A stretch of DNA of 64,000 nucleotides, taken from assembly GCF_014930365.1 (NCBI RefSeq), contig NZ_JABXWI010000017.1, positions 65,204-129,203 of the forward strand. The letters are read 5' to 3'. Below the pieces are notes generated by a model, which saw only the letters and a program-made list of their open reading frames with translations, searched no databases and was not told the DNA's origin. Origin of the DNA: Streptomyces caniscabiei (GTDB lineage Bacteria; Actinomycetota; Actinomycetes; Streptomycetales; Streptomycetaceae). Below, piece after piece: positions 9,076 through 17,679 of this stretch. Within the stretch, counting starts at the first letter, position 1, and each line of letters starts with the position of its first letter. Made by a program: the position numbers and the translations under genes.

Positions 9076-11225
9076 CGCGCTCCTCCGGGCCGCCGTGACG
9101 GTGGCTGCGGCTTTGGCTGTGGCTGTGAGGGGTTGGGTGTCTCCGGGACGTCCGAGCGGAAGACGGCCCGGTAGCCGGGGTCCCTCCACAGCGCCCGGTG
9201 GGTGGCTCGGCGGCGGACGCGGCCCGCGTCGAGCCAGATGACGAGGTCGGCGCGGGCGGCGGTCGAGGCGCGGTGGGTGACGACGAGGCGGGTGCGGCCG
9301 GCGAGGGGGCCGGAGCCGGTGAGGACCTGGGTGATGTGGTGCTCGGTGACGGTGTCGAGGCTGGCGGTGACGTCGTCGAGGATGAGGAGACGGCCGCCTC
9401 GGCCGGACTGGGCGAACGCGCGGGCCAGTCCCACCCGTTGGGTCTCCCCGCCGGACAGTGGTGCGGTGGCGAGGGCGGTGTCGTAGCCGTCGGGCATGGT
9501 GCGCAGGAAGGTGTCGGCGCGGGCGATGGCCGCGGCCTCCCGCACCGCCTCGTCCGCCATCCCCTCCGGCCCCGGCATCCCCTCCGGCTCCGCCATACCC
9601 TCCGACTGCGACTCCGGCATCCTTTCCGGCTCCGGCTCCGCCACCTGCTCCGGCTCCGCCATCCCCTCCGGCTCCGGCTCCGCCACCTGCTCCGGCTCCG
9701 CCATCCCCTCCGGCTCCGGCTCCGCCACCTGCTCCTGCTCCTGCTCTGGCACCGCCACCGGCCCCCGCTCCTCCGCCGGGCCGAACATGATCGCCTCGGT
9801 GAAGGTCTCGCCCAGCAGGGCGGGCCGTTCGAAGCCGTAGGCGACGGCCCGCCGCAGGTCCGTGCGGGTCAGCTCGTGCAGGGGGACGCCGTCGAGCCGT
9901 ACCTCGCCGTCGTCGGGGTCGGTGAGCCGGCCGGCCAGCGCGGCCAGCAGGGACTTGCCCGAGCCGGAGCGGCCCACCACGGCTGTCAGCGTGCCCTCCG
10001 GGATCTCCAGGTCGACGCCGTCCAGGACCGACGTGCCCTCGGGAGCGCGGACGGTGACGCCGCGGAACTCCAGCCGCCCGCCGCCGGCGACCGGGAGCCG
10101 GGCCCGGCCGTACGTCATCGGGGGCGCGTCCAGGATCTCGGCGACCCGTCCGGCGGTGGCGCGGGCGAGGGCGAGTCTGCCGACGGAGGCGACCAGCGAG
10201 CTGACGCCGGTGGCGAGGACGACGTACTCGGTGGCGGCCAGCAGTTGACCGGGCGTGATGCGGCCCCGGGCGAGTTCCAGTCCGGCCACGGCCAGGACGG
10301 CGATCTCCAGCAGGGGGACGACCACGGCGTCCCGGGTGGAGACCCGGGAGAGGGCGTGCCACGTCCCCCGGCCGTGGCGGTGGAGCTCCGGCAGCGGGGC
10401 GAGGACGCGTTCGGCCTCGCGGGCCGTGGTTCCGGCCGCGGTGATGGTGCGGATCCCGGTGACGGCGTCGGCGAGCCGGGTGGCGATACGGCCCTGGGTC
10501 GCGAAGTAGCGGTCGTTGACGTCGGAGACGTCGCGGGCGAAGGCGTGGACCATCAGGACGATCAGCGGAAGTCCCGTGAGGAAGGTGAGGCAGAGCCAGG
10601 GATCGATGAGGGCCAGCGCCACCACCGCCCCGATCGGGGGGATCAGCTCGGTCACCGCCCACACCAGGCCGGAAGGAGCGCTGCCGGCCTGGCTGGTGTT
10701 GCCCACCAGACGGGCGGTCAGGTCGCCGGGGGTGTGGCGGCGGGTCGCCCGGGGGCCCATGTCGAGGACGTGCCCGAACAGTGAGTGCCGCAGCCAGGCG
10801 GTGGAGCGGGCGTTGGCGACGGCGCCGGCGTAGTCGTCCAGCGCGTCGCACGCGATGAGCAGCGCGACGGCGACGACGGACAGCGTCAGCCACAGGGTGA
10901 TGTCACCGGAGCCCAGTACGGCGTCGACGGTACGGCCCATGAGGGCCGGCAGGGCTACGTAGATCCCGGCGAGCAGGAGAGACGTGGCGGCCAGGAAGGC
11001 ACCCCAGGCACCGCCCCGCCGGACCACCGTCAGCAGCAGCCGGTCCGCCGCGCGCCGGTCCGCCGCGCGCCGGTCCCCCGGGGACCCCTGCGCCTCAACC
11101 CGTGGCCCCTCCGCCTCAACCCGTGGCCCCTGCGCCTCTACCCGTGGCCCCTGCGCATCGGCCCGGGACTCCCGTCGGGCAGCCCGAGACTTCCGCGGGG
11201 CCTCCGACCGCTCGTGTCGGTCCAC
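9072..11225 (-). CDS. ramA: RamA-like ABC transporter, membrane plus ATPase half
   Basis: A 717-residue ABC half-transporter. After an odd N-terminus with four copies of an EAQGPRV-type heptad come the membrane segments (AFLAATSLLLAGIYVALPAL, LTLSVVAVALLIACDAL, LLEIAVLAVAGLELA). The ATPase has Walker A GRSGSGKS, signature LSGGETQRVGLARAF, Walker B LLILDDVTASLD and H-loop VVTHR. The usual catalytic Glu after Walker B is Asp, so one ATP site of the RamA/RamB pair may be weak. A Pro/Glu-rich insertion of about 77 residues splits the ATPase domain before the signature. The GTG start at 11225 follows GACGGGAG and lies downstream of ramS and a strong hairpin; longer starts would overlap ramS. Confidence 0.88.
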   Translation of the reverse strand: MDRHERSEAPRKSRAARRESRADAQGPRVEAQGPRVEAEGPRVEAQGSPGDRRAADRRAADRLLLTVVRRGGAWGAFLAATSLLLAGIYVALPALMGRTVDAVLGSGDITLWLTLSVVAVALLIACDALDDYAGAVANARSTAWLRHSLFGHVLDMGPRATRRHTPGDLTARLVGNTSQAGSAPSGLVWAVTELIPPIGAVVALALIDPWLCLTFLTGLPLIVLMVHAFARDVSDVNDRYFATQGRIATRLADAVTGIRTITAAGTTAREAERVLAPLPELHRHGRGTWHALSRVSTRDAVVVPLLEIAVLAVAGLELARGRITPGQLLAATEYVVLATGVSSLVASVGRLALARATAGRVAEILDAPPMTYGRARLPVAGGGRLEFRGVTVRAPEGTSVLDGVDLEIPEGTLTAVVGRSGSGKSLLAALAGRLTDPDDGEVRLDGVPLHELTRTDLRRAVAYGFERPALLGETFTEAIMFGPAEERGPVAVPEQEQEQVAEPEPEGMAEPEQVAEPEPEGMAEPEQVAEPEPERMPESQSEGMAEPEGMPGPEGMADEAVREAAAIARADTFLRTMPDGYDTALATAPLSGGETQRVGLARAFAQSGRGGRLLILDDVTASLDTVTEHHITQVLTGSGPLAGRTRLVVTHRASTAARADLVIWLDAGRVRRRATHRALWRDPGYRAVFRSDVPETPNPSQPQPKPQPPSRRPGGAR
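9549..9780 (-). repeat. 42-bp coding repeats inserted in the RamA ATPase domain
   Basis: About three tandem copies of a 42-bp unit encoding AEPEQVAEPEPEGM-type 14-mers, flanked by shorter PEG and EQ runs. The tract covers residues about 482-558 of RamA, between the Q-loop side and the signature motif. The reading frame is kept, so it is a slippage-type expansion and not a break. Confidence 0.85.
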
Positions 11226-11285
11226 GGCCGCTCCCGTCGTCGTTCGGTTCCTGCGGGCGGCGCCCCCGGTTCTCGGGGCGGAGGG

Positions 11286-11313
11286 GGGCGGGGGCACCGG
11301 AGTGCCCCCGCCC
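11286..11313 (-). terminator. GC hairpin between ramS and ramA, likely attenuator
   Basis: Perfect 12-bp stem (gggcgggggcac with gtgcccccgccc) around a 4-base loop, starting 22 bp after the ramS stop and 60 bp before the ramA start. No T-run follows. It would let most transcripts end or be stabilised after ramS, giving more precursor peptide than transporter. Confidence 0.7.
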
Positions 11314-11335
11314 AGCGTGGTCGGAGTCCCGGCCG

Positions 11336-11467
11336 CTAGCAGAAGAGGAGGCTGAAGATGCTCCCTCCGCCTCCGACGATGCAGCCCTTGCTCGCCCGGC
11401 TGCCCGGTGGCGGCTTCAGACCGGTCTCCGACTCGATGGTCAGACCCTGCAGTTCGAGGAGTGACAT
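11336..11467 (-). CDS. ramS: Class III lantipeptide precursor (RamS/AmfS type)
   Basis: A 43-codon gene with a strong GGGAGGTGA ribosome site 9 bp upstream of its ATG. The leader begins MSLLELQGL, which carries the leucine-rich xxLQ box used by class III synthetases. The core has GSRASKGC then IVGGGG then SIFSLLFC and ends on Cys. SapB shares the GSRAS words, but here the first motif is Ser23-x2-Ser26-x2-Cys29 and the second Ser36-x2-Ser39-x3-Cys43, joined by a Gly-rich linker. The expected product has two lanthionine or labionin rings and dehydroalanines. It lies 6 bp after the ramC stop and before the transporter pair. SapB-like peptides act as surfactants for aerial hyphae; this role is inferred from context. 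Confidence 0.9.
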   Translation of the reverse strand: MSLLELQGLTIESETGLKPPPGSRASKGCIVGGGGSIFSLLFC

Positions 11468-11473
11468 ACGTGT

Positions 11474-14308
11474 TCACCTCCCTTCCTGAACGCGATGGGG
11501 GACGGGAATGTCCGGTGCGGACCGGCCCGGTGTGAGGAAGGGCAGTCCGGTGGGTGTGGCGTGACAGGCGGCGCCCAGGGCGAGCGCGACCCCCGCGCCG
11601 CCGGTCGCCAGGTCCATGGACAGCCGCATCAACTGCTCGCCGGGGAAGGCGAGTCGGCCGTCGAGGAGGCAGGCGTGGCGCGCCAGCCGGCGGATGTGCG
11701 CGGCGACCACGGGGTCGCGGGCGGCGGCCGTGCCGGGCGGGTGGGCGCGGCCGCGGTGGAGGATCATTCCGGCGACGCCGTCGAACAGCCCGGGTTCGAC
11801 GTAGAACGACGCCCGTGAGGCCTCGCGGATCGCGTCGGCGGCGGTCGCGAACTCCTCGTCCGGGCGGAGGGCCAGGTAGTCGTCCAGGACCATGCCGATG
11901 CCCACGCTGCCGTCGGCGAGGTACGGCATCGTGCGGAAGCCCTCGTTCACCTCCATCGAGCCCTCCTCGCGCACCACGCAGCGCCGTAGGTCCTGGCGCA
12001 GGGCGGTGGCGGCGAGGTCGAGGTGCGCCGGGTCGCCGTCGTGCTCGTGCAGGCGCAGGAACAGCAGCGCGGGTCCGGACGAGCCGTACATCAGCCCGGC
12101 TCTCGGGTGGGCGCCGCCGCTGGTCTCCGGTACCCCGTCGGCGGGGCCCAGCCGGTCGGCGACGGTCGCCGCCACCCGCTGGGCGGCCGCGCGGTGGGCG
12201 GCGTCACCGGTGGTGTCAGCGAAGTGCAGCAGGGTGAGTCCGATGCCGGACAGTCCGCCCTTGAGGTCGAGGGCCAGGTTCTGCCAGCGCTCGGTGAGGC
12301 ACATGTCGAGGACCTTGACGGCCTCCTCGTGGTGGCCGAGGTGGTCCAGGGCGAACGCGACGCCGTGCAGGCCGTCGTAGAGGCCGAGGCGGGTGCCGGG
12401 CGGCGGGTGGAGCGCGTGCTGGATCAGCCAGTCCTCGTGGTCGGGGTGGCGTCCGGCGCCCGTCACGTCCAGCGCGTAGAGCACGCCGGCCGCGCCGTGG
12501 GCCATGCCGAGGCCGCCGCCGGGAGCGGCGAACTGCTCGATGTCGCCGGGGAAGAGCCGGTCGTCGCGGCCGGGGGTGGCGGAGGCGAGGATCGCGGCCG
12601 TGATCGACTCGCGGGCGCGCAGCCAGCCGGCGTGGTCGGGTTCGATCCGGGGCTCGTCGTCGCCCCCGGCACGCACCCCGACGGCCCTTCCGGAGGCCTT
12701 CCCGGCACGCACCCCGACGGCCTTCCCGGCCGCGTGCGCCCCGGCGGTCCGCTCGGCATTCGCCCCGGCGGCCCACCCGATACGCGCACGCGCCCCGCTG
12801 GCCGTCCCGCCGTCGCCCACGCCCGTGGTGGCCCCGCCCGCGCCCGCGGTGGCGCCGTCCGCGCCCGCGGTGACGTCGCCCGTGCCCGTGGTGGCCTCGT
12901 CCGCCCCGGTGATCGTGCGTACGGCCTCGTCGAGGAGGTCGTCGGGGACCGGGAACAGGCGGGCGGCCTCCCGGGCGAGCCGGCCCGCCTTGCCGCGGTC
13001 GAGTTCGATCAGTCCGGTCAGCGGCAGGAACATGCAGATCGTCAGGCAGGCCAGCGCGTACCGGTCGATGTCGAAACCGGTCGCGGAGCCGGGGGCGTGG
13101 AAGCCGGGGGCCGCGAGGACCTGGTGGTGGGCGTGCGCCACGTCCGACGCGCCCTCGAAGTCGATCAGGACCACGGTGTCGTCGGGACGGACCAGGACGT
13201 TGAAGGGGTGCACATCACCGATGACGACGTCCCGCTCATGGACCGCCGCGACGGCGTCCCGCACCCGCCGCAGCACGTCCAGCGCCCAGGCGGTGTACTC
13301 GGGGAAGGCGGCCGGGGCCGGGTCCAGGGCCGCGAGCGGACTGCGCTCGACGATCAGCTGGTGCAGGGGCTTGCCCTCGACGAAGTCCTCGACGAGGAAG
13401 TGGTGACCGCCCAGTTCGAACCGGTCGCGGAGGGCCGGGACGCAGCGCAGGCCGCGCAGCCGCTCCAGAGCCTCCCGCTCGCGCTCCAGCCGTGTGACGG
13501 CGTCCGCGCCGTCCGGGGTGAGCCCGGCGTACGGTCGGGCCTCCTTGAGCACGACTCGCTCCTCCGTGCGCCGGTCCACCCCGGCGTACAGTCCGCCACC
13601 GTTGGAGAAGTGCAGTGCCCGGTCGATCCGGTAGGGCAGGTCGGCGACAGTGGTGCTGCGGCTCGCGGCCAGCTGGGGTTCGAGGAAGCCGGGCAGCTCC
13701 ACCCAGTCCGGTACCTGGAAGGTGGGGCCGCGCACATCGGGAACCAGGCGCCCGGAGGGGTCCGCCACCGCCTGGTGCACCACGCCGTCGGCCGACACGC
13801 AGTACCGGTCGGCGAAGGCTCCGTACCGGACGTGGAGCGGGCCGTCCCTCCAGCGCAGATCGCTGAGGATGTACGGTCCGGGGCGGCCGCCGAGGACGGC
13901 GTCCAGCTCGGTGAGGAGGCGCTCGCACTCGGCCTCGTCCCTCGGGTAGACGGTCACGAACTTCCCGCTGGACCCCCGGTGGGCGTACTTGGCGTTGGCG
14001 AGGAAGAGGGTCTCCAGGTCCGGGAGGAACTTGAAGGCGACACCGCGCGGCACACAGTGGTCCCAGACCTCGTCCAGGATCGACTGGGCGTTGTCCAGGC
14101 AGGCCGAGACATGGATCTTCCAGCCCTGGGGAGGGAGCCGTACCTCGGTGGGGCGGCAGGCGAGCCAGTCGCCGACCTTCTCGCGGACCCACGACGCGGG
14201 AAGCGCGCCGCCGGTCTGGCGGAACCGGCCCTGTGTCCCGGCGTGCGACGACGGGGCGTCGTAGAAGTGCGGGTCGGTGAGGCAGTAGACCTCGTACCGC
14301 TTGTCCAC
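11474..14308 (-). CDS. ramC: Class III lantipeptide synthetase RamC (LanKC)
   Basis: A 944-residue trifunctional enzyme that phosphorylates, dehydrates and cyclises the RamS peptide. Residues 1-200 form the lyase-like part. The Ser/Thr kinase-like part has the Gly loop SNGGGLYAG (235-243), VVLKEARP (Lys255), IGDVHPFNVLV (Asp365) and LIDFEG (Asp383). The cyclase from about residue 580 (GLGMAHGAAGVLYALDV, YDGLHGVAFALDHLG) lacks the zinc ligands of true LanC, as in other class III enzymes. An Ala/Gly/Thr-rich linker (about 468-550) makes it longer than RamC of S. coelicolor. GTG start with GGAGG at the right distance. First gene of the ramC-S-A-B operon. Confidence 0.93.
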   Translation of the reverse strand: MDKRYEVYCLTDPHFYDAPSSHAGTQGRFRQTGGALPASWVREKVGDWLACRPTEVRLPPQGWKIHVSACLDNAQSILDEVWDHCVPRGVAFKFLPDLETLFLANAKYAHRGSSGKFVTVYPRDEAECERLLTELDAVLGGRPGPYILSDLRWRDGPLHVRYGAFADRYCVSADGVVHQAVADPSGRLVPDVRGPTFQVPDWVELPGFLEPQLAASRSTTVADLPYRIDRALHFSNGGGLYAGVDRRTEERVVLKEARPYAGLTPDGADAVTRLEREREALERLRGLRCVPALRDRFELGGHHFLVEDFVEGKPLHQLIVERSPLAALDPAPAAFPEYTAWALDVLRRVRDAVAAVHERDVVIGDVHPFNVLVRPDDTVVLIDFEGASDVAHAHHQVLAAPGFHAPGSATGFDIDRYALACLTICMFLPLTGLIELDRGKAGRLAREAARLFPVPDDLLDEAVRTITGADEATTGTGDVTAGADGATAGAGGATTGVGDGGTASGARARIGWAAGANAERTAGAHAAGKAVGVRAGKASGRAVGVRAGGDDEPRIEPDHAGWLRARESITAAILASATPGRDDRLFPGDIEQFAAPGGGLGMAHGAAGVLYALDVTGAGRHPDHEDWLIQHALHPPPGTRLGLYDGLHGVAFALDHLGHHEEAVKVLDMCLTERWQNLALDLKGGLSGIGLTLLHFADTTGDAAHRAAAQRVAATVADRLGPADGVPETSGGAHPRAGLMYGSSGPALLFLRLHEHDGDPAHLDLAATALRQDLRRCVVREEGSMEVNEGFRTMPYLADGSVGIGMVLDDYLALRPDEEFATAADAIREASRASFYVEPGLFDGVAGMILHRGRAHPPGTAAARDPVVAAHIRRLARHACLLDGRLAFPGEQLMRLSMDLATGGAGVALALGAACHATPTGLPFLTPGRSAPDIPVPHRVQEGR

Positions 14309-14653
14309 GGGGACCTCCGGTGCGGGTTTTCGTACCTGCGCGGGTGTCCTGGCTTTCTCTTCCCAACCATGACAGAGCAGTGCAATTCGGTCATCCAGTG
14401 TCTGTCACCGGGCCGGTGTGGGTTGCGCATGGGTGTGCCCGTGCGCAACCCATGGCGGCCCTGTTCGCTTTCGCGGCCGTCCGACGGCAACCTCCCGCGC
14501 ACCTGCGACGACGAAAAACTGTCACATCCATTGACGTCCCTCACGCCTCAGCTTTACCTTCTGGCCGAAGTTACGCACAGTGTTCGCAATGTCGAACATC
14601 CCGGGCAGGTCAGGAAGCCCGGCAACGAGCCGCTCTCCCGGAAGGGACTTGTC
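14309..14653. promoter_or_regulatory. Divergent promoter region ramC / family-43 glycosidase with two inverted repeats
   Basis: This 345-bp gap separates ramC (left) from a secreted glycosidase (right). It holds a perfect 11-bp inverted repeat (tgggttgcgca 14421-14431, tgcgcaaccca 14444-14454) and a smaller operator-like palindrome, TGTTCGcaatgtCGAACA (14581-14598), 55 bp before the glycosidase start. The first could be a terminator or a regulator site; the second looks like a LacI/GntR-type operator. No protein can be assigned to either. Confidence 0.5.
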
Positions 14654-16183
14654 GTGTTCCCCACCCGCGCCCGTCGCTGGTCGACGCCTCGCCGCAGTCT
14701 GCTGCTGGCGGTGGCGCTACTGGCCCTGTTCGCCTCGCTCCTCTCCGTGCAGACCGTCCACACCGCGCAGTCCGCCGCCGCGGCCGACGGCAAGCCGTAC
14801 ACCAACCCGGTCAAGTCGCAGAAGGGCGCCGACCCGTGGCTGGAGTACTACAACGGCAACTACTACCTGGTGACGACCTCGTTCACCGGTGAGCTGACCA
14901 TGCGGAAGTCGCCCACGCTCGCCGGGCTGAGCACCGCGCCCAGTGTGCAGGTGTGGTCGGACAGCACCTCCACCCGCAACTGGAACATGTGGGCCCCGGA
15001 GATCCACTTCTTCGACGGCAAGTGGTACCTGTACTACTCCGCCGGGCCGCGCGCCTCCGCCTGCTGCGACGACCAGCGCACCTACGTGCTGGAGAGCGCC
15101 GGGTCCGACCCGATGGGGCCGTACACCTTCAAGAACCAGCTCGCCGGGTCCAACCTCAACCCGGGCGGCTGGCTGATCGACGTCAGCGTGCTCAAGCACG
15201 ACAACAAGCTGTACCTGGCCGGCAGTGGTTCGGTGGGCGGCAGCAAGCAGAGCCTCGTCATCGCGCCCCTCAGCAACCCGTACACCCTGGCGAGCACCAC
15301 CTTCACCGTCATCTCCAGCCCGACCCTGAGCTGGGAGACGCAGAGCGGCGAGGTGAACGAGGGCCCGGAGCCGCTCTACCGCAACGGCCGTACGTTCCTG
15401 ATCTACTCCGCCAGCGCCTGCTGGGGCCCCGACTACAAGCTCGGACAGCTGGAGCTGACCGGGTCCGACCCGCTGCTCGCCTCCTCCTGGACGAAGAAGC
15501 AGACGCCCGTCTTCCAGCGCAATGACGCGAACGGGGTCTACGCGCCCGGCCACAACGGGTTCTTCACCTCGCCCGACGGCACCGAGAACTGGATCGTCTA
15601 CCACGCCAACGACGCGGCGAGCGACGGATGCGACAACGGGCGGACGACCCGCGCGCAGAAGTTCACCTGGAACGCCGACGGCACCCCGAACTTCGGCAGC
15701 CCGGTCGCCCTCGGGAGCACCATCGCCGGGCCCTCCGGCGAGACCGCGACGACCCCGACCGCGTACACCATCGTGAACCGCAACAGCGGCAAGTGCCTGG
15801 ACGTCACCGGCGGTGGCACGGCCGACGGCACCAACATCGCCCAGTGGACCTGCAACGGCGGGGCCAACCAGAAGTGGCGGATCGAGGACCGCGCCGACGA
15901 CACCAGCCGGCTGGTGAACGTCGCCACCGGCAAGGTCGCCGACGTCACCGACTGCGCGAGCGCCGACGGCGCCGACATCCGGCAGTGGTCCTGGCTGAAC
16001 AACAACTGCCAGAAGTTCCGCATGGTCTACCTCGGTGGCGACTACGTCCGGATCGTCAACGCGGCCACCGGCAAGGTCATGGACGTCGCCGACTGCGGCA
16101 CCGCCAACGGCACCGACGTCCGCCAGTGGTCCTGGCTCAACAACAACTGCCAGCAGTGGCGCCTCGTCCCCACCACCGCCTGA
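14654..16183 (+). CDS. Secreted glycoside hydrolase family 43 with ricin-type lectin domain
   Basis: A 509-residue exported enzyme. Residues 1-40 are a signal sequence (RRSLLLAVALLALFASLLSV, then AAAADG). The catalytic beta-propeller shows family-43 traits: NPVKSQKGADPWLEYYNGNY (first acid in ADPW), WAPEIHFFDGKWYLYYSA, a conserved VNEGPEPLYRNG (general acid Glu) and APGHNGFF. The C-terminal 130 residues are a ricin B-type sugar-binding domain with the QxW signature three times (QWTCNGGANQKW, QWSWLNNNCQKF, QWSWLNNNCQQW). Such enzymes cut arabinan or arabinoxylan outside the cell. The start is GTG after GGAAGGGA. The next glycosidase follows after 23 bp, likely one transcript. Confidence 0.92.
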   Translation: MFPTRARRWSTPRRSLLLAVALLALFASLLSVQTVHTAQSAAAADGKPYTNPVKSQKGADPWLEYYNGNYYLVTTSFTGELTMRKSPTLAGLSTAPSVQVWSDSTSTRNWNMWAPEIHFFDGKWYLYYSAGPRASACCDDQRTYVLESAGSDPMGPYTFKNQLAGSNLNPGGWLIDVSVLKHDNKLYLAGSGSVGGSKQSLVIAPLSNPYTLASTTFTVISSPTLSWETQSGEVNEGPEPLYRNGRTFLIYSASACWGPDYKLGQLELTGSDPLLASSWTKKQTPVFQRNDANGVYAPGHNGFFTSPDGTENWIVYHANDAASDGCDNGRTTRAQKFTWNADGTPNFGSPVALGSTIAGPSGETATTPTAYTIVNRNSGKCLDVTGGGTADGTNIAQWTCNGGANQKWRIEDRADDTSRLVNVATGKVADVTDCASADGADIRQWSWLNNNCQKFRMVYLGGDYVRIVNAATGKVMDVADCGTANGTDVRQWSWLNNNCQQWRLVPTTA

Positions 16184-16206
16184 TCCCGAAAGGCCCAGAA
16201 CAGAAC

Positions 16207-17655
16207 ATGAGACACCTCACCAGACGGGCCGTCGTGGCCGCGGCGGCCGCGCTCGCCGTCTTCACCACCATGACCGCCCCCGCCCAGGCAGCCGTCCCCG
16301 CGTCCCCGGCCGTCACCTTCACCAACCCGATAGCCGAGCAGCGGGCCGACCCGCACATCTTCAAGCACACCGACGGCTACTACTACTTCACCGCCACCGT
16401 CCCCGCGTACGACAAGATCGTGATGCGGCGGGCCACCACCCTCCAGGGCCTCGCCACGGCCACGGAGACCACCATCTGGACCAAGCACGCCAGCGGTGAG
16501 ATGGGCGCCCACATCTGGGCCCCGGAGATCCACTTCATCGACGGCAAGTGGTACATCTACTTCACGGCCGGCTCCTCCAACGACATCTGGAAGATCCGCC
16601 CGTACGTCCTGGAGACCAGCGCCGCCAACCCGATCACCGGCACCTGGACGGAGAAGGGCCGCATCTCCCTGCCGCTCGACACGTTCTCGCTCGACGCGAC
16701 GACCTTCACCGTCGGCGCCACCCGCTACCTGAGCTGGGCGCAGAACGACCCGGCGGTCGGCGACGGCACCAACATCTACCTGGCGAAGATGTCCAACCCC
16801 TGGACCATCAGCGGCAGTCCGGTCATGATCTCCCGGCCCACCGCCGCCTGGGAGAAGGTCGGCCACACCGTCAACGAGGGCCCGGCGGTCATCCAGCGGG
16901 GCGGCAAGGTCTTCATGACCTTCTCCGCCGCCGCCACCGACGCCAACTACTGCCTCGGCCTGCTGACCGCCAACGACTCGGCCGACCTGATGAACCCGGC
17001 GTCCTGGGTCAAGAACCCCAACCCGGTCTTCAAGAGCAACGCCGCCACCGGCCAGTACGGCCCCGGCCACAACACCTTCACGGTCTCCGAGGACGGAAAG
17101 TCCGACATCCTCGTCTACCACGACCGCAACTACAAGGACATCAGCGGCGACCCCCTCAACGACCCCAACCGCCGCACCCGTTACCAGAAGCTGTACTGGA
17201 ACGCCGACGGCACGCCCAACTTCGGCATCCCCGTCGCCGACGGCGCGACCCCGGTCCGCCTCTCCTCCTTCAATTACCCGGGCAAGTTCATCCGGCACTG
17301 GGAGTACCGCGCCAAGCTGGAGAGCAACGTCACCAACCTCGCCGACTCGCAGTTCCGGGTCGTCACCGGGCTGACGGGCAGCGGCACGGTCTCGCTGGAG
17401 TCGGCGAACTTCCCCGGCTACTACCTCCGCCACAAGAACAACGAGGTCTGGGTGGAGAAGGACGACGGCACCGCCCTGTTCGACGCGGACGCCTCCTTCT
17501 TCCAGCGGGCCGGCCTCGCCGACACCGCGGACGGGGTCTCGTACGAGTCGTTCAACTTCCCCGGCCGGTACATCCGCCACTACAACAACCTGCTCTACAC
17601 CCAGCCGGTCAGCACCACCCTCGACCGGCAGGACGCCACGTTCTACAAGGAGTAG
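16207..17655 (+). CDS. Secreted glycoside hydrolase family 43 with AbfB (CBM42) domain
   Basis: A 482-residue exported enzyme with a signal sequence (RRAVVAAAAALAVFTTMTAP, cut near AQA). The family-43 propeller reads NPIAEQRADPHIFKHTDGYY, WAPEIHFIDGKWYIYFTA and VNEGPAVIQRGG, sharing layout with the upstream enzyme. The C-terminal 140 residues carry repeated SFNYPGKFIRHWEY, SANFPGYYLRHKNN and SFNFPGRYIRHYNN motifs of the arabinofuranose-binding AbfB domain (CBM42). It is probably an alpha-L-arabinofuranosidase acting with its neighbour. The ATG lacks a strong ribosome site (AGGCCCAGAACAGAAC), so coupling to the gene before it is likely. Confidence 0.92.
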   Translation: MRHLTRRAVVAAAAALAVFTTMTAPAQAAVPASPAVTFTNPIAEQRADPHIFKHTDGYYYFTATVPAYDKIVMRRATTLQGLATATETTIWTKHASGEMGAHIWAPEIHFIDGKWYIYFTAGSSNDIWKIRPYVLETSAANPITGTWTEKGRISLPLDTFSLDATTFTVGATRYLSWAQNDPAVGDGTNIYLAKMSNPWTISGSPVMISRPTAAWEKVGHTVNEGPAVIQRGGKVFMTFSAAATDANYCLGLLTANDSADLMNPASWVKNPNPVFKSNAATGQYGPGHNTFTVSEDGKSDILVYHDRNYKDISGDPLNDPNRRTRYQKLYWNADGTPNFGIPVADGATPVRLSSFNYPGKFIRHWEYRAKLESNVTNLADSQFRVVTGLTGSGTVSLESANFPGYYLRHKNNEVWVEKDDGTALFDADASFFQRAGLADTADGVSYESFNFPGRYIRHYNNLLYTQPVSTTLDRQDATFYKE

Positions 17656-17679
17656 CGAGTGACAAGGAGTTGAGGGGGA

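Noticed and set aside
6997..10893. A single 1298-codon protein covering both ABC genes
   Set aside because: The first half is out of frame with the RamA domains; RamB starts at GTG 9075 overlapping the RamA stop.
9072..11477. RamA starting at GTG 11477
   Set aside because: This start would overlap the whole ramS gene in another frame and cross the hairpin. The first 84 codons do not look like protein.
12023..16183. A 1386-codon open frame on the plus strand
   Set aside because: The first 877 codons are the antisense shadow of ramC; the glycosidase begins at GTG 14654 with a ribosome site and signal peptide.
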